Shown here one piece after another: positions 1-6,644 of a stretch of DNA of 8,650 bases (position 1 is its first letter; the number at the start of each line of letters is the position of its first letter). The stretch covers positions 1-8,650 of the forward strand of contig JBFIPU010000103.1 in assembly GCA_041609995.1 (NCBI GenBank), read 5' to 3'. The position numbers and the translations under genes are program-made. The DNA comes from JABDOU01 sp041609995. GTDB lineage: Bacteria > Actinomycetota > Acidimicrobiia > Spongiisociales > SHLN01. The notes beneath the pieces are model-generated. The model saw only the letters and a program-made list of their open reading frames with translations, had not been told where the DNA came from and made no database searches.

Positions 1-243
1 GAAATTGGTGATGCCGGGCCCGTTTTGAGCGATGCACACGCCGTGGCGCCCGGTGACGCGGCTGTAGCCATCGGCCATGTGGGCAGCCGCCTGCTCGTGG
101 GCCACCGACCAGAAACGAATTCCGGCCGGCTCGAAGATGTCAAGTGCGTCCATGAACGCCGACCCGACGATTCCGAAGACGTCGGTGACTCCCTGGGCGG
201 CGAGCGTTTCGACAAACGCCTCGCTAGCTGTCATACGTGTCAC
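1..243 (-). CDS. xsc: Sulfoacetaldehyde acetyltransferase, N-terminal part (cut by the left window edge)
   Basis: Thiamine-diphosphate enzyme that converts sulfoacetaldehyde and phosphate to acetyl phosphate and sulfite, the C-S bond-breaking step of taurine degradation in the cytoplasm. Only the first 81 codons are present, in one open frame to base 1. They cover the start of the N-terminal pyrimidine-binding domain. Visible family signatures are TASEAFVETLAAQGV (residues 5-19), VFGIVGSAFMDALDIF (22-37), the AHE motif with E50 in the place of the cofactor-activating glutamate, ADGYSRVTGRHGV (57-69) and IAQNGPGITNF (71-81). The NGPGITNF block and the GSAFMDALD block match Xsc better than acetolactate synthase. 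The start is taken as GTG at 243 because AAGGGAG ends 5 nt upstream; an in-frame ATG at 234 is the alternative. It is the last visible gene of the tpa-ald-pta-xsc operon, 40 nt after pta. The domain family is seen directly; the exact substrate rests on remembered Xsc sequence and on the neighbours. Confidence 0.88.
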   Translation of the reverse strand, partial: MTRMTASEAFVETLAAQGVTDVFGIVGSAFMDALDIFEPAGIRFWSVAHEQAAAHMADGYSRVTGRHGVCIAQNGPGITNF

Positions 244-248
244 GTTTT

Positions 249-255
249 CTCCCTT
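249..255 (-). promoter_or_regulatory. Ribosome binding site of xsc
   Basis: AAGGGAG on the minus strand lies 5 nt before GTG 243 and 14 nt before ATG 234. This spacing favours the GTG as the xsc start. Confidence 0.6.
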
Positions 256-283
256 GTGTGGTGCATCTGCTGGTTGGGTGAGT

Positions 284-1213
284 TCAGAGTCCTGGTTCGT
301 CGGCCATGCCTGCCTCAACGCCGGCGATCACCGCGACATGCACGATGTCGTCCACCGAGCAACCGCGCGACAGGTCGTGGATGGGGCGCTTGAGCCCCTG
401 GATGAGCGGCCCGAACGCCCGGGCCCCGCCCAGCCGCTCGGTGATCTTGTACGCGAGGTTGCCGGCGTCGAGGTTGGGGAAGATGAACACGTTGGCGCGG
501 CCGGCAACCGGGGAACCCGGTGCTTTGGCGGCTCCGATGGCGGGGGACCATGCCGCATCGAACTGCAGCTCGCCATCCACTTCGAGGTCGGGGGCCTTTT
601 CTCGGACCAGCTCGGTCGCCTCCTGGACCTTGGTCACCGACGGGTGCCGGGCGCTGCCCTTGGTGGAGAAGCTCAACATCGCCACCCGGGCCTGATCTCC
701 CGTGAGGCGGTGGTAGCTGTCGGCGGTGGCGATGGCGATGTTGGCCAGCTGCTCGGCGTTCGGATCCGGGACCACTCCGCAGTCGCCATAGGACATGGCC
801 CGGCCGTCGGGCATCAGAAAGAAGAACGAGCTCGAGATCAATCCCCGCCTCCCGACCGTGCCAACCGCCCGCAGAGCGCGTCTGATGACGTTGGCAGTCG
901 GCAGCTGGGCCCCTGCCACACAGCCTTCGACCTCGAGGGTGGCGACCAACCGGGTGGCGGCGATCAAGGGCTCGTCCTCGGTATCCACGACGTCGACGCC
1001 GTTCAAGGTGATGGCGTTCTCGCCGGCCAGTGCTCGTATCTCGCGTTCCGGGCCTACCAGCACCGGCGTCACGAGCCGGCGTTCCACCAACTGTGCCGCC
1101 GCCTCCAGCGCCCGCAGGTCGTTGCTGTCGGCCAGGGCGATCCGGGGACGCCAGGCACCGACGGCGGTGTACCAGCGCTCGAGGATGGGAGAGGTGAGGT
1201 GTTCTCGTTCCAT
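284..1213 (-). CDS. pta: Phosphate acetyltransferase
   Basis: Transfers the acetyl group of acetyl phosphate to CoA. Here it would draw off the product of Xsc and feed acetyl-CoA to central metabolism. The protein has 309 residues from ATG 1213, close to the short single-domain Pta type (PTA_PTB family, about 320-330), without the extra N-terminal domain of long Pta. Family blocks: RPRIALADS (22-30), MLSFSTKGSA (179-188), DGELQFDAA (213-221), NVFIFPNLDAGNLAYK (241-256) and GPLIQGLKRPIHDLSRG (268-284) followed by VDD. The start is uncertain: GTG 1234 overlaps the ald stop as GTGA and would add seven residues with translational coupling, but ATG 1213 fits the usual distance to the first strand. 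No clear Shine-Dalgarno precedes either. It lies between ald and xsc, the usual partner of xsc. The related phosphate butyryltransferases are a less likely reading given the context. Confidence 0.9.
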   Translation of the reverse strand: MEREHLTSPILERWYTAVGAWRPRIALADSNDLRALEAAAQLVERRLVTPVLVGPEREIRALAGENAITLNGVDVVDTEDEPLIAATRLVATLEVEGCVAGAQLPTANVIRRALRAVGTVGRRGLISSSFFFLMPDGRAMSYGDCGVVPDPNAEQLANIAIATADSYHRLTGDQARVAMLSFSTKGSARHPSVTKVQEATELVREKAPDLEVDGELQFDAAWSPAIGAAKAPGSPVAGRANVFIFPNLDAGNLAYKITERLGGARAFGPLIQGLKRPIHDLSRGCSVDDIVHVAVIAGVEAGMADEPGL

Positions 1214-1230
1214 CGAAGCTGCCCGGCCGC

Positions 1231-2319
1231 TCACGCCTGTCCGAGCGCCTCGGCAACGGCCGGATGCACAACCTGGCCTTTGTCGACGTTGATGCCGCCC
1301 TGCAACTCGGCCCGGCGTTCGATGGCTCCTTGTACTCCGTGCTCGGCCAGCAACCGCACGTAGGGCAGCGTGACATTGGTGAGGCCCAGCGTGGACGTGC
1401 GCGGAACGGCTCCCGGGATGTTTCCCACTGCGTAGTGCACGACCCCGTCCACCACGTAGGTGGGATCGGAATGCTTGGTCTCGCGGGAGGTCTCGAAGCA
1501 ACCACCCTGATCGATGGCGATGTCGACCAGCGCCGAACCCTCCTGCATCTGGGCCACATCGGTCGCCGACAGGATCCGGGGAGCCCGCTTGCCGGGAAGG
1601 AGCACAGCCCCGATGACGACGTCAGCCGTCCGGGCGGCGGCCTTGACATCCGCCGGGCTGCCGATCCGGGTGGTGAGCGCCCCGCGGTATACGCTGTCGA
1701 GCCGGCGTAACGGCTCGGGGTTCACGTCGAAGATCGTCACGTCGGCTCCCATGCCGACGGCGATCTGCGCCGCGTTGGAGCCGGCCATCCCCGCGCCCAC
1801 GATCATGACCTTCGCCGGCGCGACCCCCGGGATACCCCCCATGAGCACCCCCCGGCCGCCGGCATACTTCTCGAGCATTCGCGCCCCCACCTGGGTTGCC
1901 ATCCTCCCGGCCACCTCGCTCATCGGGGCCAGCATGGGAATGGTGCGATCCGGCAAGACCACCGTCTCGTAAGCGATTCCTGTTGCGCCCGACGCGACCA
2001 ACGCCTCGGCCACGCGGGGATACGCCGCCAGATGGAGAAACGTGAGGAGGGTCTGGCCCTCCCGCAGGAAGCCGAACTCTCGCTCTTGTGGTTCTTTGAC
2101 CTTGACGATGATGTCGGCGTCGGCCCATACGGTGGCCGCGTCTTCGATGAGCTTGGCCCCGGCCGCTGCGTACTCGTCATCGGAGAACTGGGAACCGCGG
2201 CCGGCGCCCGACTCGACGAGTACCTCGTGGCCATCGGCGACCAGCGTCTCGGCGCCAGCCGGGGTCAAGGCCACCCGATGCTCGTCGGTCTTGGCCTCGG
2301 TGACGACCCCGACCCTCAT
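1231..2319 (-). CDS. ald: Alanine dehydrogenase
   Basis: NAD-dependent oxidative deamination of L-alanine to pyruvate and ammonium. In this operon it would regenerate the pyruvate used by Tpa and release the taurine nitrogen. The 362 residues compare with about 371 for the family. The N-terminal AlaDH/PNT domain (about 1-135) carries R15, K75 (VKVKEP) and H96 (FLHLA), the usual substrate-binding and catalytic positions. The NAD domain follows, with GAGMAG at 175-180, ribose-binding D198 in FDVNP, catalytic D270 in AIDQGG and N300 in VGNIPGAVP. The ATG at 2319 overlaps the tpa stop as ATGA and has AGGA 6 nt upstream, so translation is probably coupled to tpa. Longer in-frame extensions into tpa read as shadow sequence. 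Transhydrogenase alpha subunit is excluded by the single compact gene and the alanine-dehydrogenase C-terminus. Confidence 0.95.
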   Translation of the reverse strand: MRVGVVTEAKTDEHRVALTPAGAETLVADGHEVLVESGAGRGSQFSDDEYAAAGAKLIEDAATVWADADIIVKVKEPQEREFGFLREGQTLLTFLHLAAYPRVAEALVASGATGIAYETVVLPDRTIPMLAPMSEVAGRMATQVGARMLEKYAGGRGVLMGGIPGVAPAKVMIVGAGMAGSNAAQIAVGMGADVTIFDVNPEPLRRLDSVYRGALTTRIGSPADVKAAARTADVVIGAVLLPGKRAPRILSATDVAQMQEGSALVDIAIDQGGCFETSRETKHSDPTYVVDGVVHYAVGNIPGAVPRTSTLGLTNVTLPYVRLLAEHGVQGAIERRAELQGGINVDKGQVVHPAVAEALGQA

Positions 2320-3638
2320 GCGACGTCCTGGGCTGCCCTCGAGACCACCTCGTCTACCCCGGCCAGCAGCTCGTCGATCTCGGGTTTCCTGGCTATCAAC
2401 GGAGGCGACAGCATCAGCTTGGCGAGACCGCGGCTGTCGGCGCGAATCAGAAGCCCGGCGTCGCTGATGTACTGCGGCAACACCTCGCCGACCATGCGTT
2501 TCGTGGTCTTCTCGTCCCACGGACGCCCATCGGAGTTGCTGAACTCGATGGCGTAGAAGTACCCGACGCCGCGAACGTCCGAGATGATGGGGTGGGCATC
2601 GGCGACTTTGGCGAGCTCATCCTGGAAGTACTGCTCATTCTCGACCACATTCTCGATGATGTGCTCATCGCGCAACGCCGTGATGTTGGCGATGGCCACC
2701 GCCATCACCATCGGATGGCCGCCCCACGTGGCACCATGGGTGAAGGTCCCGTCCTCGGACTTCATGAGTGTCTCGACCAGCGGGCGCCGGATCACCACTC
2801 CCCCGATCGGGGCGTACCCGCTGGTGGCGCCCTTGGCGAAGGTCATCATGTCGGGCACCACATCGACGTAATCGGAGCCGAACCATCGCCCCAGCCGCCC
2901 GAAGGCATTGATGACCTCGTCCGCATGCAGCAGGATGTCATACTCGTCACAGATCCGGCGCAGCTCCTGCCAGTACCCGTCGGGAGGAACGAGGGCCCCG
3001 CCGCCGTTCTGCACGGGTTCGGCGCTGATCATGGCAATGTGCTCGGGGCCGACTTCGTTGATCTTCTCCTCGAAGGCCTGGACGGCAGCCATGCCGTCGG
3101 GGTACTGCATCGTGTTGCCGACCTTGTGCATGTTGGCGAGCAATGGGTGGAACGGCGCCCGAATCGACTCCAGGCCCGTGATCGAAAGCGCGCCCATGGT
3201 GGTGCCGTGGTAGCTCATGTCACGGCTGATCACCCCCGTCTTCCAGGTGTTGCCCCGATTCCGGTGATACTGGCGTGCGAACTTGAGCGCCGAGTCGACC
3301 GCTTCCGAGCCCGAACTCACGAAGAAGACAGTGTCGAGGTCACCAGGGGCAAGCGAGGCGATGAGCTTGGCCGCATCGACCGCGGTCGGATGGACCGCGG
3401 CCCAGGTCGGGGTGTAGGACAGCTGCTCCATTTGCTTGGCCGCCGCCTGGGCGAGGTCCGAGCGCCCGTGGCCGATCTGGACGACGAACAAGCCGGCGAG
3501 GCCATCCAGATAGCGCTTGCCGTCCTCGTCCCACAAATAGCAGCCTTCGCCCCGTGTGAACACCGTCATGCCACCATCGAGCCACATGCGCCCCGGCGTG
3601 AAGTGAAACAGCAGGTGCTGGAGATCGGCTACATCCAT
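2316..3638 (-). CDS. tpa: Taurine--pyruvate aminotransferase (class III, PLP-dependent)
   Basis: Class III aminotransferase of 440 residues, the usual full length. The predicted reaction is taurine plus pyruvate to sulfoacetaldehyde plus L-alanine. Visible features: the cofactor phosphate-binding SSGSEAVDSALKFARQYH (108-125), SYHGTTMGALS (142-152), HADEVINAFGRLG (238-250) with D240 contacting the pyridine nitrogen, and TFAKGATSGYAPIGG (266-280) with K269 as the Schiff-base lysine. THGATWGGHP (300-309) is the region contacting the phosphate from the partner subunit. The start at 3638 follows GAGGA 3 nt and GGAGG 10 nt upstream, and the protein begins where related enzymes begin. It is the first gene of the operon and overlaps ald by four bases. 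Class III enzymes are hard to tell apart by sequence; an omega-amino acid or hypotaurine transaminase is possible. The taurine call rests mainly on the adjoining ald, pta, xsc and MocR-type regulator. Confidence 0.88.
   Translation of the reverse strand: MDVADLQHLLFHFTPGRMWLDGGMTVFTRGEGCYLWDEDGKRYLDGLAGLFVVQIGHGRSDLAQAAAKQMEQLSYTPTWAAVHPTAVDAAKLIASLAPGDLDTVFFVSSGSEAVDSALKFARQYHRNRGNTWKTGVISRDMSYHGTTMGALSITGLESIRAPFHPLLANMHKVGNTMQYPDGMAAVQAFEEKINEVGPEHIAMISAEPVQNGGGALVPPDGYWQELRRICDEYDILLHADEVINAFGRLGRWFGSDYVDVVPDMMTFAKGATSGYAPIGGVVIRRPLVETLMKSEDGTFTHGATWGGHPMVMAVAIANITALRDEHIIENVVENEQYFQDELAKVADAHPIISDVRGVGYFYAIEFSNSDGRPWDEKTTKRMVGEVLPQYISDAGLLIRADSRGLAKLMLSPPLIARKPEIDELLAGVDEVVSRAAQDVA
2326..2329 (-). 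promoter_or_regulatory. Ribosome binding site of ald inside the end of tpa
   Basis: AGGA on the minus strand lies 6 nt upstream of ATG 2319, within the last codons of tpa. Together with the ATGA stop/start overlap it fixes the ald start and suggests translational coupling. Confidence 0.55.
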
Positions 3639-3641
3639 CGG

Positions 3642-3653
3642 TCCTCATCCTCC
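3642..3653 (-). promoter_or_regulatory. Ribosome binding region of tpa
   Basis: Two purine-rich cores occur on the minus strand before ATG 3638: GGAGG at 3653-3649 (10 nt away) and GAGGA at 3646-3642 (3 nt away). Neither spacing is ideal. Both support initiation at 3638, and the doubled site is mildly unusual. Confidence 0.5.
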
Positions 3654-3691
3654 GTTCGTCATCAACGCTCAACGGGCAGCCCTCACCATCT

Positions 3692-3753
3692 GCGCTCACG
3701 GTCGGCGCTCACGGTCGGCGCTCACGGTCGGCGCTCACGGTCGGCGCTCACGG
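3692..3753. repeat. 13-bp perfect tandem repeat, 4.8 copies
   Basis: The unit GCGCTCACGGTCG occurs four times without a mismatch (3692-3704, 3705-3717, 3718-3730, 3731-3743), followed by a ten-base partial copy at 3744-3753. The array starts 54 bp upstream of the tpa start, in what would be the tpa mRNA leader. Its outer edges carry related 16-17-bp flanks at 3666-3682 and 3745-3760. It could be a slippage-prone minisatellite, a set of protein sites or a structured leader; the sequence does not decide between these. Confidence 0.9.
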
Positions 3754-3848
3754 GCAGCCCCGGACGGGGAACCACGGCTCCCGAGCGGTCCCTGTGGCGG
3801 GTCGGAGCTCGGGCGCGCAGAACCCGGCCTGGCGCTCTCGCCTCTTGA

Positions 3849-3880
3849 ACTGTACAGGTCGGATTGGACCCCTGTAAAGT
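3849..3880. promoter_or_regulatory. Candidate face-to-face promoters for tpa (-) and the regulator (+)
   Basis: On the minus strand TTTACA (3878-3873), an 18-nt spacer and TACAGT (3854-3849) resemble sigma-70-type -35 and -10 boxes pointing at tpa. On the plus strand TGTACA (3851-3856), 18 nt and TAAAGT (3875-3880) point at the regulator. The two overlap almost completely, so polymerase binding one way would exclude the other. Predicted leaders are about 200 nt for tpa, which includes the 13-bp array, and about 105 nt for the regulator. Box matches are four to five of six, so this is a suggestion only. Confidence 0.4.
3850..3879. promoter_or_regulatory. Candidate MocR-type operator: direct repeats CTGTAMAG 22 bp apart
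   Basis: CTGTACAG (3850-3857) and CTGTAAAG (3872-3879) are direct repeats whose starts lie 22 bp apart, about two helical turns. A second direct pair, ATTGGAC at 3863-3869 and 3895-3901, is 32 bp apart, about three turns. MocR-family regulators such as GabR, PdxR and TauR are known to bind direct repeats placed on one DNA face. The first pair overlaps both candidate promoters. Assignment to the adjacent regulator is inference. Confidence 0.4.
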
Positions 3881-3961
3881 GCCAGAAGAGCGCAATTGGA
3901 CGGTACCAGCTGCCGGGACTGCCGGCGGACCAGCTGCGGCCAACCGAGAACAGGGAACGGG

Positions 3962-3994
3962 ACACGAACGGCACACGAACGGCACACGAACGGC
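3962..3994. repeat. 11-bp perfect tandem repeat, three copies, abutting the regulator start codon
   Basis: ACACGAACGGC is repeated exactly three times (3962-3972, 3973-3983, 3984-3994), and the ATG of the regulator begins at the next base. It occupies the place where a Shine-Dalgarno sequence would be, and the unit has none. The nearest purine-rich stretch, AGGGA around 3952-3956, is about 40 nt from the ATG. Eleven is not a multiple of three, so copy changes would shift any frame that entered from upstream. Confidence 0.9.
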
Positions 3995-5458
3995 ATGGCA
4001 CGACGACACAGCACCCCTCTCATCCGGCTTTCTCGCGACGACGAAGAGCCTCTGTACCGCCAGTTGCGAAATGGCCTGATCGCGGCAATGGAGTCCGGGG
4101 TGTTGGCCACCGGCGACCTGCTGCCCTCGTCTCGAACACTGGCAATGGACACCGGGGTCTCCCGCAACACGGCCAACCTGGCACTGCAGGAACTGGCCAC
4201 CGAAGGGTTCATCCAGGCCGTGGACCGCGTGGGATACGTCGTCAACGACAACGTTCGCCCGTTCCTGGCCGCACGCAACCCGCGTACGAGCGATCCGATC
4301 GACTGGAGCCGGCGGTTGCAGCATCAGCCCGACCCGTTCCCCCACACCGTCAAACCCGCGAACTGGAGTTCCTTCCCGTACCCGTTCGTCGTGGGCCAGC
4401 CCGACCCATCACTGTTTCCGACCCGGGCCTGGGCGCGCGCCGGTCGGACGGCGCTGGAAGACATCCACCGGCGCGCCAGCCTGCACGACCTCATCGACCA
4501 GGACGACCCGCTCCTGACCGCCATGCTCTGCGAGCGGATCCTGCCGGCGCGCGGTATCACGGCCCGCCAGGACGAGGTCCTCGTCTCGCTCGGCTCGCAA
4601 CAGGGCTTGTTTCTCGTGGCCCACGCCCTCGCCGGCCCCGAAACCCGCGTCGGAATCGAAGAACCCGGTTACCCCGACGCCCGTCACATCTTCGCCCGGC
4701 GGGGTGCCCGGCCGGCGGCGCTGCCGGTCGACGATCAGGGCGCCGTCATCGATCCGGGAATCGAGGACCTCGACCTCGTCTTCGTCACCCCCAGCCACCA
4801 GTACCCGACCAACGTAACGTTGGCGGTGGGCCGTCGTCGGCAGCTGTTGGAGGCGGCCGAACGGCATGACATTCTGATCGTCGAAGACGACTACGACGCC
4901 GAGTTCCGCTACCAGGGCCGGCCCACGCCCGCCCTCAAGGCCCTGGACACCAGCGGACGGGTGGTATATCTCGGGAGTTTCTCGAAATTCCTGGCCCCTG
5001 GATTGCGGCTGGGCTACATCGTCGCCGACGCCGATCTCGTCGCTCATTTGCGAGACGTCCGCCGATACATGCTGCGTCACCCGGCCGGCCTGCTCCAGCG
5101 CACCACCGCGATATTGATCGACCAGGGTGACTATGCCTCCTCGGTGCGACGTGCCCGCATCGCCTTCAAGGAGAAATGGGAGCGAACCGGCGCCGCCCTG
5201 GCGCAGCACCTTCCGTGGGACATCCCGATCCAGACCGGTGGCCTCAGCATCTGGGTCCAAGGCCCACCCGACCTCGATGCCGTGAACCTGGCTCAGGAGG
5301 CTCTCGACCACGGGGTCGTCATCGAACCAGGCCACGTGTGTTTTCAGAACGAACCGCGACCCCGCAACTTCTTCAAGCTGGGATTCTCTGGCATAGCAGC
5401 CGACGCGATCGAACCGGGGATCTCGCGGCTGGCTGGCCTGATCGACGGCCGGATCTAG
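3995..5458 (+). CDS. tauR: MocR-family (GntR-aminotransferase) transcriptional regulator, probable taurine regulator
   Basis: Transcription factor of 487 residues joining an N-terminal GntR winged helix to a PLP-binding class I aminotransferase fold. The DNA-binding part spans about residues 9-84: PLYRQLRNGLIAAMESG, then LPSSRTLAMDTGVSRNTANLAL for the helix-turn-helix, then GYVV for the wing. After a linker (about 85-135) the effector domain shows GSQQGLFLVAHAL (200-212), EEPGYPDAR (222-230), TPSHQYPT (265-272), EDDYDAEFRY (297-306) and GSFSKFLAPGLRLGY (327-341), where K331 is the cofactor lysine. It is divergent from the taurine operon, as TauR-type regulators often are, and likely senses taurine or a derived imine as activator of tpa. 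The ATG at 3995 is chosen because the protein begins correctly there; no Shine-Dalgarno precedes it, and an upstream TTG at 3896 would add repeat-encoded residues. Family membership is clear; ligand and target are inferred from position. Confidence 0.88.
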   Translation: MARRHSTPLIRLSRDDEEPLYRQLRNGLIAAMESGVLATGDLLPSSRTLAMDTGVSRNTANLALQELATEGFIQAVDRVGYVVNDNVRPFLAARNPRTSDPIDWSRRLQHQPDPFPHTVKPANWSSFPYPFVVGQPDPSLFPTRAWARAGRTALEDIHRRASLHDLIDQDDPLLTAMLCERILPARGITARQDEVLVSLGSQQGLFLVAHALAGPETRVGIEEPGYPDARHIFARRGARPAALPVDDQGAVIDPGIEDLDLVFVTPSHQYPTNVTLAVGRRRQLLEAAERHDILIVEDDYDAEFRYQGRPTPALKALDTSGRVVYLGSFSKFLAPGLRLGYIVADADLVAHLRDVRRYMLRHPAGLLQRTTAILIDQGDYASSVRRARIAFKEKWERTGAALAQHLPWDIPIQTGGLSIWVQGPPDLDAVNLAQEALDHGVVIEPGHVCFQNEPRPRNFFKLGFSGIAADAIEPGISRLAGLIDGRI

Positions 5459-6639
5459 GCCACGACCGTACCAACCACTTCTCCAAGACCCACGTGCGTC
5501 ACACCATCGTCTGCCCGGCCCCGAAGCGAGATCCGGTCGCCGTCCTCGAGGAAGGTCCGGACCGATCCGTCGGCGAGCTCGATCGGCTGCTGCCCATTCC
5601 AGCTCAACTCGATCAGGCTCCCATAGGTCCCCGGGTCCGGGCCCGACACCGTCCCCGACGCACAGACATCGCCGGTTCTCAGCGACGCCCCGTTGACGGT
5701 CAGGTGGGCGATCTGCTGGACCGGGGTCCAGTACATATTTCGGAAATCGGTGACAGAGATGACCTGAAAGGTGTCGAGGCCCGGCGTCTTGATGGCGACT
5801 TCGAGTTGGAGGTCGAGTCCCCATCGCTCTCCGCCACGCAGGTATGGGAAGGGTTCAGGATTCTGAGGCGGCGGATCGACCCGAAACGGTTCGAGGGCAG
5901 CAGCCGGCACCACCCCCGGCGAGATCGAGGTGGCGAACGACTTGCCGAGAAAGGGCCCGAGCGGCACGTACTCCCACGCCTGGATGTCACGGGCGCTCCA
6001 ATCGTTCACGAGGAAGAAGCCGAAGATGTGGTCGGCCGCCTCGCCAATCGGCACCGGCTCTCCCAGGGCGCTGTCTCCCCCGATCACATAACCCAATTCC
6101 AACTCGATGTCGAGCCGGCGGCTGGGACCGAAGGTGATCGACCCGTCGGGCTCTCGGCGTTGGCCCGACGGGCGCTTGATATCGGTCCCCGAGATCACGA
6201 TGGTGCCGGCTCGTCCGTGATAGCCGACCGGCAAGTGCTTCCAGTTCGGCAACAACGGCTCGGCGTCGGGCCGGAACATCCGGCCCAGGTTCTCGGCGTG
6301 CTGTTGCGACGAATAGAAGTCGACATAGTCGGCGACCTCGAAGGGAAGCAGCAGCTCGACTTCGGCGATTGGACGGCTCACCGCTTCGATGGCCGGGTCG
6401 TCACGCGTGATGAGGTCGACAAGGATGCCGCGCACCTCGCTCCACCGATCGGGGCCGGCTGCCATCAATGGGTTGAGAGTGGCGGCCCCACATTCGCCGG
6501 GGAGCATTCCGTTCTCCACGAGCAGGCGCAGGTCGACGAGCCGATCTCCGAGCCGGACGCCGATGGTGGGGACCGTCTGGTGTTCGAAGACGCAATACGG
6601 AAGGTTGTCAGGGCCAAATCCGGCGTTGACATCAATCAC
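5455..6639 (-). CDS. fahA: Fumarylacetoacetase
   Basis: Hydrolyses 4-fumarylacetoacetate to fumarate and acetoacetate, the last step of tyrosine/homogentisate breakdown. From GTG 6639 the protein has 394 residues, near the family length of about 400-420. The N-terminal SH3-like domain begins VIDVNAGFGPDNLPYCVF. The catalytic domain shows DFYSSQQHAENLGRMFR (D107 metal ligand, H114 general base, R123), PVGYHGRAG (Y140), DIELELGY (E179, E181), NDWSARDIQAWEY (D213, Q220, Y224), GKSF (K233) and SLIELSW (E344, matching mouse E364). All active-site positions I know from mouse FAH are therefore kept. The start is chosen because AAGGGA lies 5 nt upstream and homologues start about this far before NLPYGVF. 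ATG 6726 or GTG 6732 would add about 30 atypical residues. Its TAG stop overlaps the regulator stop on the other strand. No other homogentisate-pathway gene is in the window. Confidence 0.94.
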   Translation of the reverse strand: MIDVNAGFGPDNLPYCVFEHQTVPTIGVRLGDRLVDLRLLVENGMLPGECGAATLNPLMAAGPDRWSEVRGILVDLITRDDPAIEAVSRPIAEVELLLPFEVADYVDFYSSQQHAENLGRMFRPDAEPLLPNWKHLPVGYHGRAGTIVISGTDIKRPSGQRREPDGSITFGPSRRLDIELELGYVIGGDSALGEPVPIGEAADHIFGFFLVNDWSARDIQAWEYVPLGPFLGKSFATSISPGVVPAAALEPFRVDPPPQNPEPFPYLRGGERWGLDLQLEVAIKTPGLDTFQVISVTDFRNMYWTPVQQIAHLTVNGASLRTGDVCASGTVSGPDPGTYGSLIELSWNGQQPIELADGSVRTFLEDGDRISLRGRADDGVTHVGLGEVVGTVVA

Positions 6640-6644
6640 GAACG

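Larger units (their letters stand above)
3639..3994. other. Divergent intergenic regulatory region between tpa and the MocR regulator
   Basis: This 356-bp stretch holds no convincing gene. From left to right it contains the tpa ribosome site, a degenerate flank copy at 3666-3682, a 13-bp tandem array at 3692-3753, and a flank copy at 3745-3760. Next come the candidate promoter and operator core at 3849-3901 and a direct repeat ACCAGCTGC at 3905-3913 and 3929-3937 (24 bp apart, with a CAGCTG palindrome in each). The last element is a triple 11-bp repeat at 3962-3994. The two flank copies are CGCTCA(A)CGGGCAGCCC, differing by a single A. Open frames across the region mostly translate the repeats into low-complexity peptide and are rejected. 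Confidence 0.7.

Noticed and set aside
77..1363. 428-aa open frame on the plus strand opposite pta
   Set aside because: Antisense shadow in GC-rich DNA. Its translation has no recognisable domain, while the opposite strand encodes clear Pta and Ald.
3692..3753. CRISPR-like array
   Set aside because: The units are directly adjacent 13-mers with no spacers, and no cas gene is nearby, so this is a plain tandem repeat.
2592..3848. 418-aa open frame on the plus strand opposite tpa and across the 13-bp repeats
   Set aside because: Its C-terminus is a low-complexity translation of the repeat array and the rest is opposite a clear aminotransferase.
3722..4345. 207-aa open frame on the minus strand upstream of tpa
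   Set aside because: Starts inside the regulator and ends in the 13-bp repeats. It has no domain and would disrupt the regulatory gap.
4409..5824. 471-aa open frame on the minus strand opposite the MocR regulator
   Set aside because: Spans the antisense of the regulator and the 3' end of fumarylacetoacetase in another frame. No domain is recognisable.
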